Below, piece after piece: positions 1 through 9,744 of a stretch of DNA of 64,000 nucleotides (position 1 is its first letter; every line of letters begins with the position of its first letter). Source of the stretch: Morchella semilibera (Eukaryota > Ascomycota > Pezizomycetes > Pezizales > Morchellaceae); the NCBI GenBank assembly GCA_009192285.1, contig WBVU01000008.1, positions 1,622,370 to 1,686,369 of the forward strand. Direction: 5' to 3'. The notes beneath the pieces were generated by a model that saw only the letters and a list, made by a program, of their open reading frames with translations, ran no database searches and had not been told where the DNA came from. A program made the translations under genes and the position numbers.

Positions 1-156
1 TCCCTAGAGTCTGGAACCCGTACCCATGTAGCCTCCTGCCGCGCGCAGGCGGGCGCAGTTAACTCTGTCAAAACCCCACCCCCTACTCCGGCCCGCAATC
101 GTGTACCCCTGGCAGAATGGGTCCACAATTTCCGCCCCGGAAATCATTTATGTGCC
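1..156. repeat. Subtelomere-like repeat module
   Basis: Contains a GGCGGGCGCAGTTAA box and the phrase TCAAAACCCCACCCCCTACT, both of which recur at about 1,197 and 4,893 (and the GC box up to 6.8 kb). No coding potential is recognised. It ends where the telomere-like tail of LINE fragment D begins. Confidence 0.55.
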
Positions 157-443
157 ATTTAGTTAGGGTTAGGGCTAGTTAGGGTTAGTGATCAAGTTTA
201 TTAAATATCTACTCAAGCTAAGGGGAATCCCAGGAGCCCCGATCAAACTACCACATTCCTCAAGCCCCCAACACCGCCTTTCCGGATCAGTGCAGGAAGA
301 TCAGAAGGGAGGACACAAGAGACCCACAACTAGAAACCCATTCGAGGAGGAGAGCCCCCACCCGAACCGCAGCCCAACCAAACAGAGAGACGCAATCACC
401 CAACAGTCAGGTCTAACCAACAGCACAGCAAGGACCAAAACAC
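157..443 (-). mobile_element. Old 3' fragment of telomere-tailed LINE (copy D)
   Basis: On the plus strand it opens with a TTAGTTAGGGTTAGGG-like tract and then GTGATCAAG, exactly as at the 3' ends of the LINE copies at 39.2, 42.96 and 43.4 kb. The following ~260 bp align loosely with their 3' UTR (shared stretches GAGCCCCCACCCGAACC and GACCAAAAC). Similarity is clearly lower than among the other copies, so this is an older insertion. Only 3' UTR is present; the element is strongly 5' truncated, so no protein is encoded. The sense strand is minus, with the 5' side facing rightward. Confidence 0.7.
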
Positions 444-945
444 TAACAATTAGCGTTTCACGATTTCCACCCCGGAAATCCGCCAAATATGCCCGACGTC
501 AGGCCACCCCGACGTCAGGCACGGTCGGGCATCCCTACCACGTATTATGACACGGAACAGAATCATGTCGGGACCTATGTCAGGCTCAACCACTACAGCA
601 GGCTCCCATTAGTGAAAATAGGTCTCTAGTATAGCGCCCCCACTATCGCTTCCACCTCCACCTCCACCTTCACCCCCACCCCCACCCCCACCCCATGGAC
701 ACACCCATAATGACACCTAGGATACGCTTGAAATGACGCCACTAACACGTCCAAATCTACGCCTATGACACGCCCAGATAGTCAAAACCAGGTCCCCTAA
801 CAATTAGTGTTTCACGATTTCCGCCCTGGAAATCCAATAAATATTCCCGACGTCAGGCCACCCCGACGTCAGGCGTGGTCGGGCACAGTCGGGCATTTCA
901 AGCACCTCCTGTGACACGCGATAGAATTATGTCGGGCCCAACCAG
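441..945. repeat. Two-copy ~360-bp module with GACGTC boxes
   Basis: AACAATTAG(C/T)GTTTCACGATTTCC followed by CCCGACGTCAGGCCACCCCG appears at 441-590 and again at 799-945, each time followed by a weakly conserved ATGTCGGG. A related AACAATTAGTGTTTTGCC lies at 1,591. Between the copies is a CCACCTCCACC/CCCCCAC low-complexity tract (about 650-700). No ORF is supported. The GACGTC hexamers are palindromic, but there is no evidence for binding. Confidence 0.6.
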
Positions 946-3364
946 ATCCTGACTCTAACTATGCTCGCCAGGACTCCACCCAAAAGATTCTTTAGCTGAG
1001 CGTTAATAATCGCTTCCCCAGGACGGGAGCCATCATGAAGCCAGACACTTATGGCTTCCTACCTCTGCACTCACCCTGACTCCATCCCTGGAGTGTGGGG
1101 ACCATTGGAAGCCATACGCATAAGGCTCGCTGCCTCTACACTCGCTTGCAGGGGCTAGAGGCCATTAGGAGGCCACACCCATATGTGTTCTTGGCTCTGT
1201 CAAAACCCCACCCCCTACTCCGCCCCGCAATCGTGTACCCCTTCCGCCCCCACCATACAATATCTTGAGGCCAGTTCGCGTCACACACATACAAACTAAT
1301 ACCACGCTGGACGACTACGGGTCGCATACAACCTCAGTGCACCACAGCATAATCCCATCCCGGCTTAGCGACCGGCCCGGCTACCACCACCACCACTACC
1401 ACCAATACCACCGTGCCCGCCACTACCATCACGGTCGCATACTACCGTGATTAAGCGAACCTACCACCCACTCCCTACCACCACCCCTACTCCCACTATC
1501 ACCACCACCAGCATGTCCATCACACTCACCGCACCCTCCAATGTAGTCGTATACCACCATAGTCGAGCGAGCCTACCACCCAACTCGCCCCTAACAATTA
1601 GTGTTTTGCCATTGCTTTTCAGAAACGAGTAAAATCTGCCTCTACACTAGCCTCCGCAATATGGAAGCCACATCTAGATAGTTGCCTACCCTTACACCCG
1701 CTTTCACTCCCCCGAAGCCACTAGGAACGTAGGCCACACCCAAATGTTTCCCTGCCTCCGCAACCGCTTCCATATCCTGGAAGCCATTATGGAGCTAGAT
1801 ACATATGGCTCCCTGCTCCTCCACTCGCCTCTGCTGCATGGGGGCCACCCAAGCGGCTTCCTGCCCTACACCCGCCCCCACACCTTAGAAGTTGTCATAG
1901 AGTCACACCTATATGGCTCCCTAACTCTACATTCGCCTCCAGAGCCTGGACGCAATTAGGAAGACACACCCAGAAGGTTCCCTGCCTTTGTACTCGCTTC
2001 CACTCCCTAGAAGACTCTATAGAGATACACAAAAGGCTCCCTGGCCACGACGGGTCGGCGCGGTGAATCCTCATTCAGGACTTTAGATGTGGAGTTACGA
2101 TTCTGAAACCAGTAATAATATCTGGTTCATTAAATGCATGCTTTGTCGGTCGCTTCATAGTCAGCCAACTATATCACAACTTGGGAGTGTGTAACGTTCT
2201 GCTAATGAGCCTTTTTCGGTGGTGGCTTTGGTTTGGCTTCCTGAGTATAGGGGCAGGGTCGGGGCGAGTGTAGGGTCAGAGTACATACTCCGACGTATGT
2301 GAAGCCAGGCTTCTAGTCCCCCTGCCTCTACACTCGCTTCTACACCCTGGAAGTCATCATTGCAGTACACACATATAGCCTCCTGCCTCTGCACTCGCTT
2401 CCACACCATGGAGGCCAGATCCAAATGGGTCCCTGCCTCCTCTGCGCCGTGGGGGCGATTATGGGTCACACCCACATGGCTCCCTGCCTTTACACTCACT
2501 TCTATACTCTGGAAGCCAGGTGGAGGCCACATATATATGGCTCTCTGTCAGGGACGGGTCAACGTAGTATTTCCTCATTAGTACCCTTCCGTGTAGAGTT
2601 GAGGTTCCGAAACGAATGATATCCATATGGCTCCCTGTCTCTGCACCCGCTTCTTCACCCTGGAACCCATTATGGAGGCACAACAACCTGACCTACACTC
2701 GCTTCCACACCATGGAGGCCACACCGAAATAGCTCCCTCTACAATTGCCTCCACTCCATCGAAGCCATTAGGCACCTACACCCATATACTTGCCTGCCTC
2801 CGCACTCGCTTCCATATCCTGGAGGCCATTATGAAGCCAGACACATATTACTTCCTGCCTCTACACTCGCTTCCACACCATGGAACCTATCACGAAGACA
2901 CACGTACGGCCTCCTGCTTCTGGAATCGCTTCCACACATTCGGAGCCATCATGGAGCCACACACATATGGCTCTGTGCCTGGTTCGGACGGGCGCAGTTA
3001 ACTCTTGTCTGCACCCTTCCGTATGGAGTCGCGATTCTAAAGCGAGCGATAACATCATTTTCTATCGGATGTATACTTTTTTGATCGCTTCACCTGCGCC
3101 TGGGATGTTTTTTTTTTTTGATTGCTCCCCCCGCGCATAGGAACATGTACTGTGTCCGATATACCAGTTGCTCCCGATACAGGGACGCTAATTTATAGGC
3201 TGTCCTATAAGTGGAATATCAATAAATAGGGATGACTGCTCGCAGTTGAGCAGCAATAGATCGCCAACCAACCTCATCCTAGGTTGTATGGTGGACGGGA
3301 ACTAAACTATAAAATTAAACTTTCGGTAAGGAATATACTGCATGCACAAGCGAACATAACATGC

Positions 3365-3440
3365 AATCGCTACCTAGTGTAGTGGTAAACAACTGACATA
3401 TGACTGAGTGGGCTCAGGTTCGACCTGGCCTAAGTTAAAA
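3365..3440 (+). other. tRNA-like box A/box B pair, possible SINE head
   Basis: TAGTGTAGTGG (about 3,376) fits a Pol III box A, and GGTTCGACCTG (about 3,417) resembles box B at about the usual spacing. I could not fold a convincing cloverleaf: the T-stem does not pair properly. A tRNA pseudogene or tRNA-derived SINE head fits better than a working tRNA gene. Chance similarity is possible. Confidence 0.3.
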
Positions 3441-5280
3441 GAATTTCCCTGAGATGGGCTTTTAATTATCAGATATATTATTGAGGGCCTCAGCCGGTGC
3501 TTCCAAATACTCTCAGAGTAGAAGCCTTACCACTAGAGGAGCAGGGTTGTCCGCTTACTGTACCTATGAATTTATTCCTCTAGGAGGTAAGAGTGTAATA
3601 CTCCAGCTGTTTATTCTGCGCCACCTCACATTGTACATGCGTGAGACCAAGGAATATACAGCTGGGCCACCCGTTGAAGCATTTTTTGCATAATCATACC
3701 TACCTCCACACTCACGCTGGCTCCGCGATATGGCCCCCTACCAGCAGTGGGCGGGCATAGTGAATCCTTGATTGCGACTTTAGATCTGAAAGTCTGCACT
3801 ATGGCGAGGTTATGTCGCGAATAGGTCGCGAGTAATAATCACTGACTTTCCATCAAATGCATGCTTTTTCGACTCTTGACCCCACACTCACACCGACTCC
3901 GCCCCCGAAGCCTGGAAGCTAAATGAAAGCCACCACCCAAAAGGCTCCTTGGCTGAGCGTTACACACCTAAGCTGTGATATATGTGGCTGGCTCCACTTT
4001 GTATCTGGATCCAAGCCGACAGTCCCCCTGCCTTTACGCCCCCCTCCACAACCTGGAAGCCGTTTGGATGCCATATCCATATGTTTTACTGCCCTGCCTC
4101 TGCACTCGCTTCCACATCTTGACCCTACACTCGCCCCGACTCCCCCCCATGCAGTCTTGAAGCCATTGGAAGCCCCACGCATATAATATGCCTCCCTACC
4201 TCTGCACTCATTTCCACTCCATGGAAGCATTTAGGAACCCACCCAAATGCCTTCCTACCCTCGCAACCGCTTCCACACCCTGGAATCCATTATAGAGCCA
4301 GACACATATGGCTTCCTGCTAACAACGGGCGGACGCAGTTAATCCTCGTTCGCACCCTTCCATGTGAAATCATGATTCTGAGGTGAGTGATAGTGTTCAT
4401 TTTTGCATGCGTCTTCGACTGCTTCGCCTCAACATGAAAACATGTCTTCTTGCTGGGTATGACATGCTCACCTTGGCCCGTGGAAACGTGTTTTTTTAGC
4501 ATATAGAATCATATTTTCTTTTTGACTACATGCTTATTTGTCGTATAGAGGCTATTAGGAAACAACACCCGAGTGGCTTTCTGCCCCTACACTGGCCTCC
4601 GCAGCCTGGCGGCCATCTTGAAGCACACACTTTTTAGCTGCCTTCATACTCGTTTCCAGCGATCGGAAACTATTAGGAAGCCACACCCAAAAGCCCCCCT
4701 CCTTTACACTGACTTTACATTGTTACCAATTCCGCTATTGAAGTTTGGAAACCAACCGGAAGCCGCTATCTGAATGCCCCACCACCTGAACGTCACCCTT
4801 AAGCCACGGCGTAGGTGGCCGACTTCACTTTCTATGATAATCGAAAGCCAGTTGTCCTCCCCGCTGGCCCCGCTGTGATGCCCTTCACTACTCCTGTCAA
4901 AACCCCGTCCCCTACTCCGCCCCGCAATCGTGTACCCCTCGCGCCCTCCGCATACAAAATCGAGAGGCCAGTTCGCGTCGCACACATACAAACTAATGCC
5001 ACGCTGGACGACTACGGGTCTCATACATACAAGTTTAACGCACCCCTAAAACATTCCCATCCTGGCTTAGCGAGTCCCCACCGCTACCACAACGGTCGTA
5101 TCCCATCACAGTTGAGCGAGCCTACCCCCACCCCACCACCACTGCCCACCCCAACCACTAAAATTACGCGACGCACCATTTCCACCACCACTACTACACC
5201 CCCACCATTACTCCACCACAAAAACTTAAGCGAGGCACACCACCACTATCACATCGGTCGCACCCATCACCAACAGGATT

Positions 5281-5620
5281 AAGGGAGGGACATGGAAATG
5301 AATACTGGCGCCTCGGGTGAATAGCTGGCGCCTGAAAATGGTACTGATACTTGGAAATGAATGCTATGACATGCTGGCACGTGGGATTGCTGCAAAAACT
5401 CACTGCTGGTGCCTGGAATTGAGTCTGAGGGTATAGCACTACATGCTGCCGCCTGGGATTGAAAGTTGACACATAGGATTGGTGTTGGCGGCTGGGATTC
5501 ACTCTGGAGCCACCGGACTCACTACCATCACATACTGGTGTCTGGGAATGATACTAGCGCCTGGAAATGACTCTGGGGGCATGGAGAGCAGTACTGGCGC
5601 CTAGGATTGACTCTAACTCT
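5281..5620. repeat. (T)GGCGCCTGG-type minisatellite
   Basis: Short units of about 25-30 bp contain TGGCGCCTGGGATTGA or GGAAATGA variants. The same family recurs in the palindrome arms (about 42,215-42,480 and 53,400-53,660) and more weakly at 60,680-60,750, which links the left edge of the window to the 41-54 kb subtelomeric blocks. Confidence 0.65.
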
Positions 5621-7415
5621 GCTCCGTAGTCTGGAAGCCAAATTGAAGCCACCATCCAACAGGCTTCTTAGCCGAATTTCAGACACTTCCAAGCTGTGGC
5701 ATAGTTGGCCGGCTCCGCTTTGTATGTGGGGACAGGCTATACTCACTTCCACACCCTGGAAAAAATGTTGAGGCCACACACATATGACCCCCTGCCAGCG
5801 ACGGGCGGGCGCAGTGAATCCTCAGTCACGGTCTCATATGTGGAAGAATACCACATGGTGCGATTCAGACTCTACACTCGCCTCAACTCCGCCTCCCTGA
5901 TCTGGGGGCCAAACCGAAGCCACCGCCCAAAAGGCTCCTGAGCCGAATGTTGCACACTCCCAAGCTGTAGGCTAGTTAGCCAACTCCGCTTTGTATGTGA
6001 AGCTAGGCTACACTCGCTTCTACAACACTGGAGCCATTATAATTGGAGCCACACATACAGCTCCCTGCATCTTCACTCGCTTCCGCACCATGGGGGACAC
6101 CCAAATGGCTCCTTGCTTTTATAATCCCTTCCCCACCACGGGAGGCTATTCTGGAGCCGACGATGACGGGCGGGCGCAGTGGATCCTTGTTCGACCCTTA
6201 CATATGACGCATGCACCATGGCGCGATTATTGGGTGAATAATAATTCATGACTGCATCGAATGCATTCACTTCACATCCATATGAAAACATGGGTTTTTG
6301 GCGAATGGGATCTTGCCTTTTAGGCTACTTCACATCTAGATCAAAATATGCTTTTTCGGCGAATGGAGTAATAGTTTTTAGACTATTAGGAAGCACGAAT
6401 AGAAACTATTCGGGAGCCACCCAAATCGCTCCTTGCCTCTGCACCCACTTTCACGCCATGGATGCCATTCCGAAGCCACACCCAAATAGCCCCCCGCCCC
6501 TACACTTGCTTCCACACCATAGAGCCCATCTCGAATCCATAACCAAATGGCTCCCTCCCACTACTCTCGCTTCCACACTATGGAAGCCATCATGGACCCA
6601 CACTCATGTGGCTCTGACTCTGCACTCGCTTCAACACCCTGGAGGATATTTCGGAGCCACACATCTATGAATCCTACCCCTACACTCGCCCGGGCTCCAT
6701 GGTGGCCATTGGAAGGCCGCACCCAAAATCCTCTATATCTCTACTCGCTTCCACTCCACGGAGCCACACCCACCCATAAGTCCTCCTGCCGGGCGGGCGG
6801 GCGCAGTAAATCCTCTTCGCATCCTTCCATATGGAGGCATACACCATGGTGCGATCATGGAGCAAGTGCTAATCCGTGACTCTGCATCGAATGCATGCTT
6901 TTTCGTTAAGTCTGCTTTACATCTACATGAAAACATGGTTTTTTGGCGCGTGGAGTCACACCTCTTAGACCCCTCTACATGCAGATGAAAACATGTTTTT
7001 TTTCGCGCATGGAATCGTTGTTTTTCAGTCCCCAGGAATCATGCTTTTTTGGTACATGGAAGCCATTAGAAAGTTACCACAAATGCCTCCCTGCCTCTAT
7101 GATCGGCTTCACGTCATGGACGCCATTTTGATGCCACACACAAATCGCTTCCTACCTCTACCCTCGCCTCCGCACCATTGAAGTCACCTAAAATGCCTCC
7201 CTGCCCCTACACCCATTGATGCAACCAGGGAGCCACACCCATGCTTCCACATACAAGGTCCATCACAATTGGGTGGTGCCCCAGCTTGGTAACAAAGAAA
7301 GGGCAGGGTCCCGAGTCCACTCGCTTCTACACCCTGGAAGCCACTATGGGGCTATACACAAACGTCTCCGACAGCGATGGCTGGGAGCACTAAACCCTCG
7401 TCCCAACATCGCCAA

Positions 7416-8703
7416 TACAGTTTAGGGGCCAGCCGGAAGCCACTATTTGAAAGCCCCGGTATCCCAACTTCATCAGCAAACTCAACTTGTGACTGGAGTC
7501 TCCCAACAGTCTCCCGGGTCTCCTGAGAGTCTCCTGAGACCCCCGGATATCTTTTGAGTCTCCTGAGGCTCAGGAGACATCAGGAGACAAATGAAGTCTT
7601 GCTGATGTTTAACACCCCTAAACTATTATATAGGTGGCTGACTTGATAGGATACACGCAGTCCGATGAGATTAGCGAGACCGGATCTACGTGATAGGTCC
7701 AGCTACTCCAGAAAGCAGTTGAGCGGGCTTGTGTTCCCCATACAATACCGACCTGGGAATCCTAAAGGGCTTAGCAGTGGCTCGGCAAATTGTAGCAGCT
7801 ATGATATTCATGATTTGCAATCTCTTATCTACTATTTACCCTCGTGGAGAAACCCGATGTAATTGTCATGCCAGACGGGATGACATCATAATTTCATTAA
7901 CACTAGTCCATGCCGTTCAAGTCCTTACTAAATGAGGTTAGGTCCTAAGAATGAGACTAAATTAGCTTAGGTGCTATATGCCCGGCACAACCTGGATATA
8001 TGAGCGCTGAGTTTAGTTCCGTGTCCTTTTGGCCTCTTTTCCTATCGGTATCCCCTTCCTTCTCTTCCTTCCGCTTCTCCTCCCCATTTCTTTTCATCAT
8101 CAGAAACATCAACATCAATAACGGATTATCATCATTTCAAGCCGGCAAGTCATCCCCTCTTACCTTCATCTTCATACTCCACTCCACACGCACTTCGGGA
8201 ATGTTGGTAACGCTGCTAGGAGATTGCTTGTGCTCTCGCTACTGTAGGTTAAGGAGAGAAAATCATCAATTTCATCTCATTCTCATCTACAGAGTGCTCG
8301 TACATCAATGCTCATCATCTTTGGTATTTGGAAACTCGTTTGGGTGATGATTTTCAATGATTCCGGGAAGTTTACTCCTCCCTTTCACACCTCCGCTCCC
8401 CCGATTCCTTCTTTCCTGTATGTTGAAAATTAACACATAACTATATTACAACTCTACTAGATATACCTCTTCCGATTTTATTTCCGCTGCAGGTATCACC
8501 CATTCCCGCTGCAGGTATTCCCGTATTTATCCACTAACTACTAACCATACAGCTTCTACATATTAGGTCAAGGCATGATTCATCCGGATACAGACACAGG
8601 TGATTGGCAAATCTAACCACATTAGCTTTTACTATTGTCCCGCTTTATTTCTCCTGTTTATTTCATTGTGTTTTTCTGTGTAGCGAGTTTGAGGATTTAG
8701 TTT
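7416..8703. other. Non-coding stretch, no gene recognised
   Basis: This stretch holds the hairpin repeat at 7,495-7,590 and a pyrimidine-rich segment around 8,030-8,110. The longest ORFs have no recognisable domain and look like translated low-complexity sequence. Confidence 0.5.
7495..7590. repeat. GTCTCCTGAG tandem and inverted repeats
   Basis: Five or more copies of GTCTCC(T/C)GAG lie within 95 bp. They end in GTCTCCTGAGGCTCAGGAGAC, a 9-bp inverted repeat with a 3-base loop (about 7,558-7,578). A stable hairpin is expected; its function is unknown. Confidence 0.6.
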
Positions 8704-9325
8704 TTCTGGTCGCAATATGCTGCATACAGAATCATCTTTCCTTTGCTTGGCAATATCTGGCTGCGAGTATTCCGCTTACAGAAGATGATCTGTGATCACA
8801 ACCTATCTTACCGAAGATATGGAAGTCTACTTTTCTGGCCGCACGAAAGTGCTTACAGAATAATTACCTATTCTTGCTTCTGGTCACGGTTCACCCGTAT
8901 ACAGAATGCTTATGCTGCTCTATATTTTCTGGTCACGGTTGATCCGTATACAGATTTTTTCTATAACTATCAGTGACCTTTGGCCACAATACAACGCATA
9001 TACAAAATCAATTAGCGAGAGTTTTTCTGGTCGCGATAACGCATACAGATTAATCCTGCTATACAGTTAATAACGATACGGTCGCAACTATTGCAAAATA
9101 TAAATCTTGCTCTGGTTATGGTATACCGTATACAGAAACTTGATAGTACCTATTTCAACCGGTCAGGAAATATATTTCCCTTCATGTTTCTTTGCCTCTC
9201 GTTTATTCATACATATATTTCTTTTTTCTCTTGTTCAGTACTGTCTGGTCCCGGTTGATCCGCATACAGGCACGAACAAAGATATTTAATATTTTATTCT
9301 GGCTCCGGCTCTGCCGCATACAGAA
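8704..9325. repeat. 28-bp repeat array with complementary ends
   Basis: About ten imperfect copies of TTCTGGTCACGGTTGATCCG followed by CATACAGAA occur at about 8,704, 8,756, 8,833, 8,878, 8,927, 8,980, 9,025, 9,111, 9,244 and 9,298. Their spacing of 40-110 bp is irregular. TTCTG at the start and CAGAA at the end are complementary, so each unit can form a small stem. The spacer DNA is AT-rich and not repeated, so this is a dispersed motif array rather than a strict tandem satellite. It lies 420-1,040 bp upstream of the JmjC gene start. Confidence 0.7.
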
Positions 9326-9744
9326 GTAAGACATTACACATGATATACTGTATGTCTACTCATACTCAACTCGCGGGTAAATCTCTGAAGATTTGGCATG
9401 GGTTAGTAAGAGCAAGTATGCAGTATAGTGATATGTATGTACGAGAATATTCTAAAAGATACATATGTAAATGTATACATCCCGCTACCAGCACATATAA
9501 AAAAATGTTAACACCTATACGTTCTTATATTCATATATACACACATGAGAAGTATCTCAGATAAAGACACAATTCCTTTTGATAATATTCAATTTTACCC
9601 CGCACCCCCACCTTCTCCGGTTTCATTCATTACCGCTACTACTGCTGTATTTTCATCACCAGCAGCTCCCTTTCAGCACCACTATCATCATTTTCATCAC
9701 TCTAGCATCCATCACCGTATCGGCAGCTGTCATCCTTTGTAACT
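9326..9744 (+). promoter_or_regulatory. Upstream/leader region of the JmjC gene
   Basis: The last ~150 bp before the ATG at 9,745 are rich in CT and CAC/CATCA (for example ATCATCATTTTCATCACTC), the typical look of a fungal promoter and 5' leader. No clear TATA box is assigned. Nothing coding is recognised in this interval. Confidence 0.45.

Larger units (their letters stand above)
1012..7415. repeat. Degenerate minisatellite, ~60-bp unit in higher-order blocks
   Basis: The region is built from dozens of imperfect ~60-bp units. Their core reads approximately CCTCTACACTCGCTTCCAC, then ACCCTGGAAGCCATTATGGA, then a GCCACACCCAAATGGCTCC-like part. At intervals the units are interrupted by a second module: GACGGGCGGGCGCAGTGAATCC, then a CCTTCCATATGGAG part, then GCATGCTTTTTCG. 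That module occurs near 2,048, 2,554, 2,987, 3,749, 4,327, 5,801, 6,165 and 6,790, so a higher-order repeat of roughly 350-700 bp is visible. Every apparent ORF here translates the repeat and I call none. The style is that of fungal subtelomeres. Confidence 0.75.

Noticed and set aside
2161-3140. Overlapping ORFs of 70-124 codons in the minisatellite
   Set aside because: They translate the ~60-bp repeat in several frames and on both strands; repeated peptides reflect the DNA repeat.
8704-9325. CRISPR-like array
   Set aside because: Repeats are imperfect, spacing is irregular, no cas genes exist and the genome is eukaryotic.
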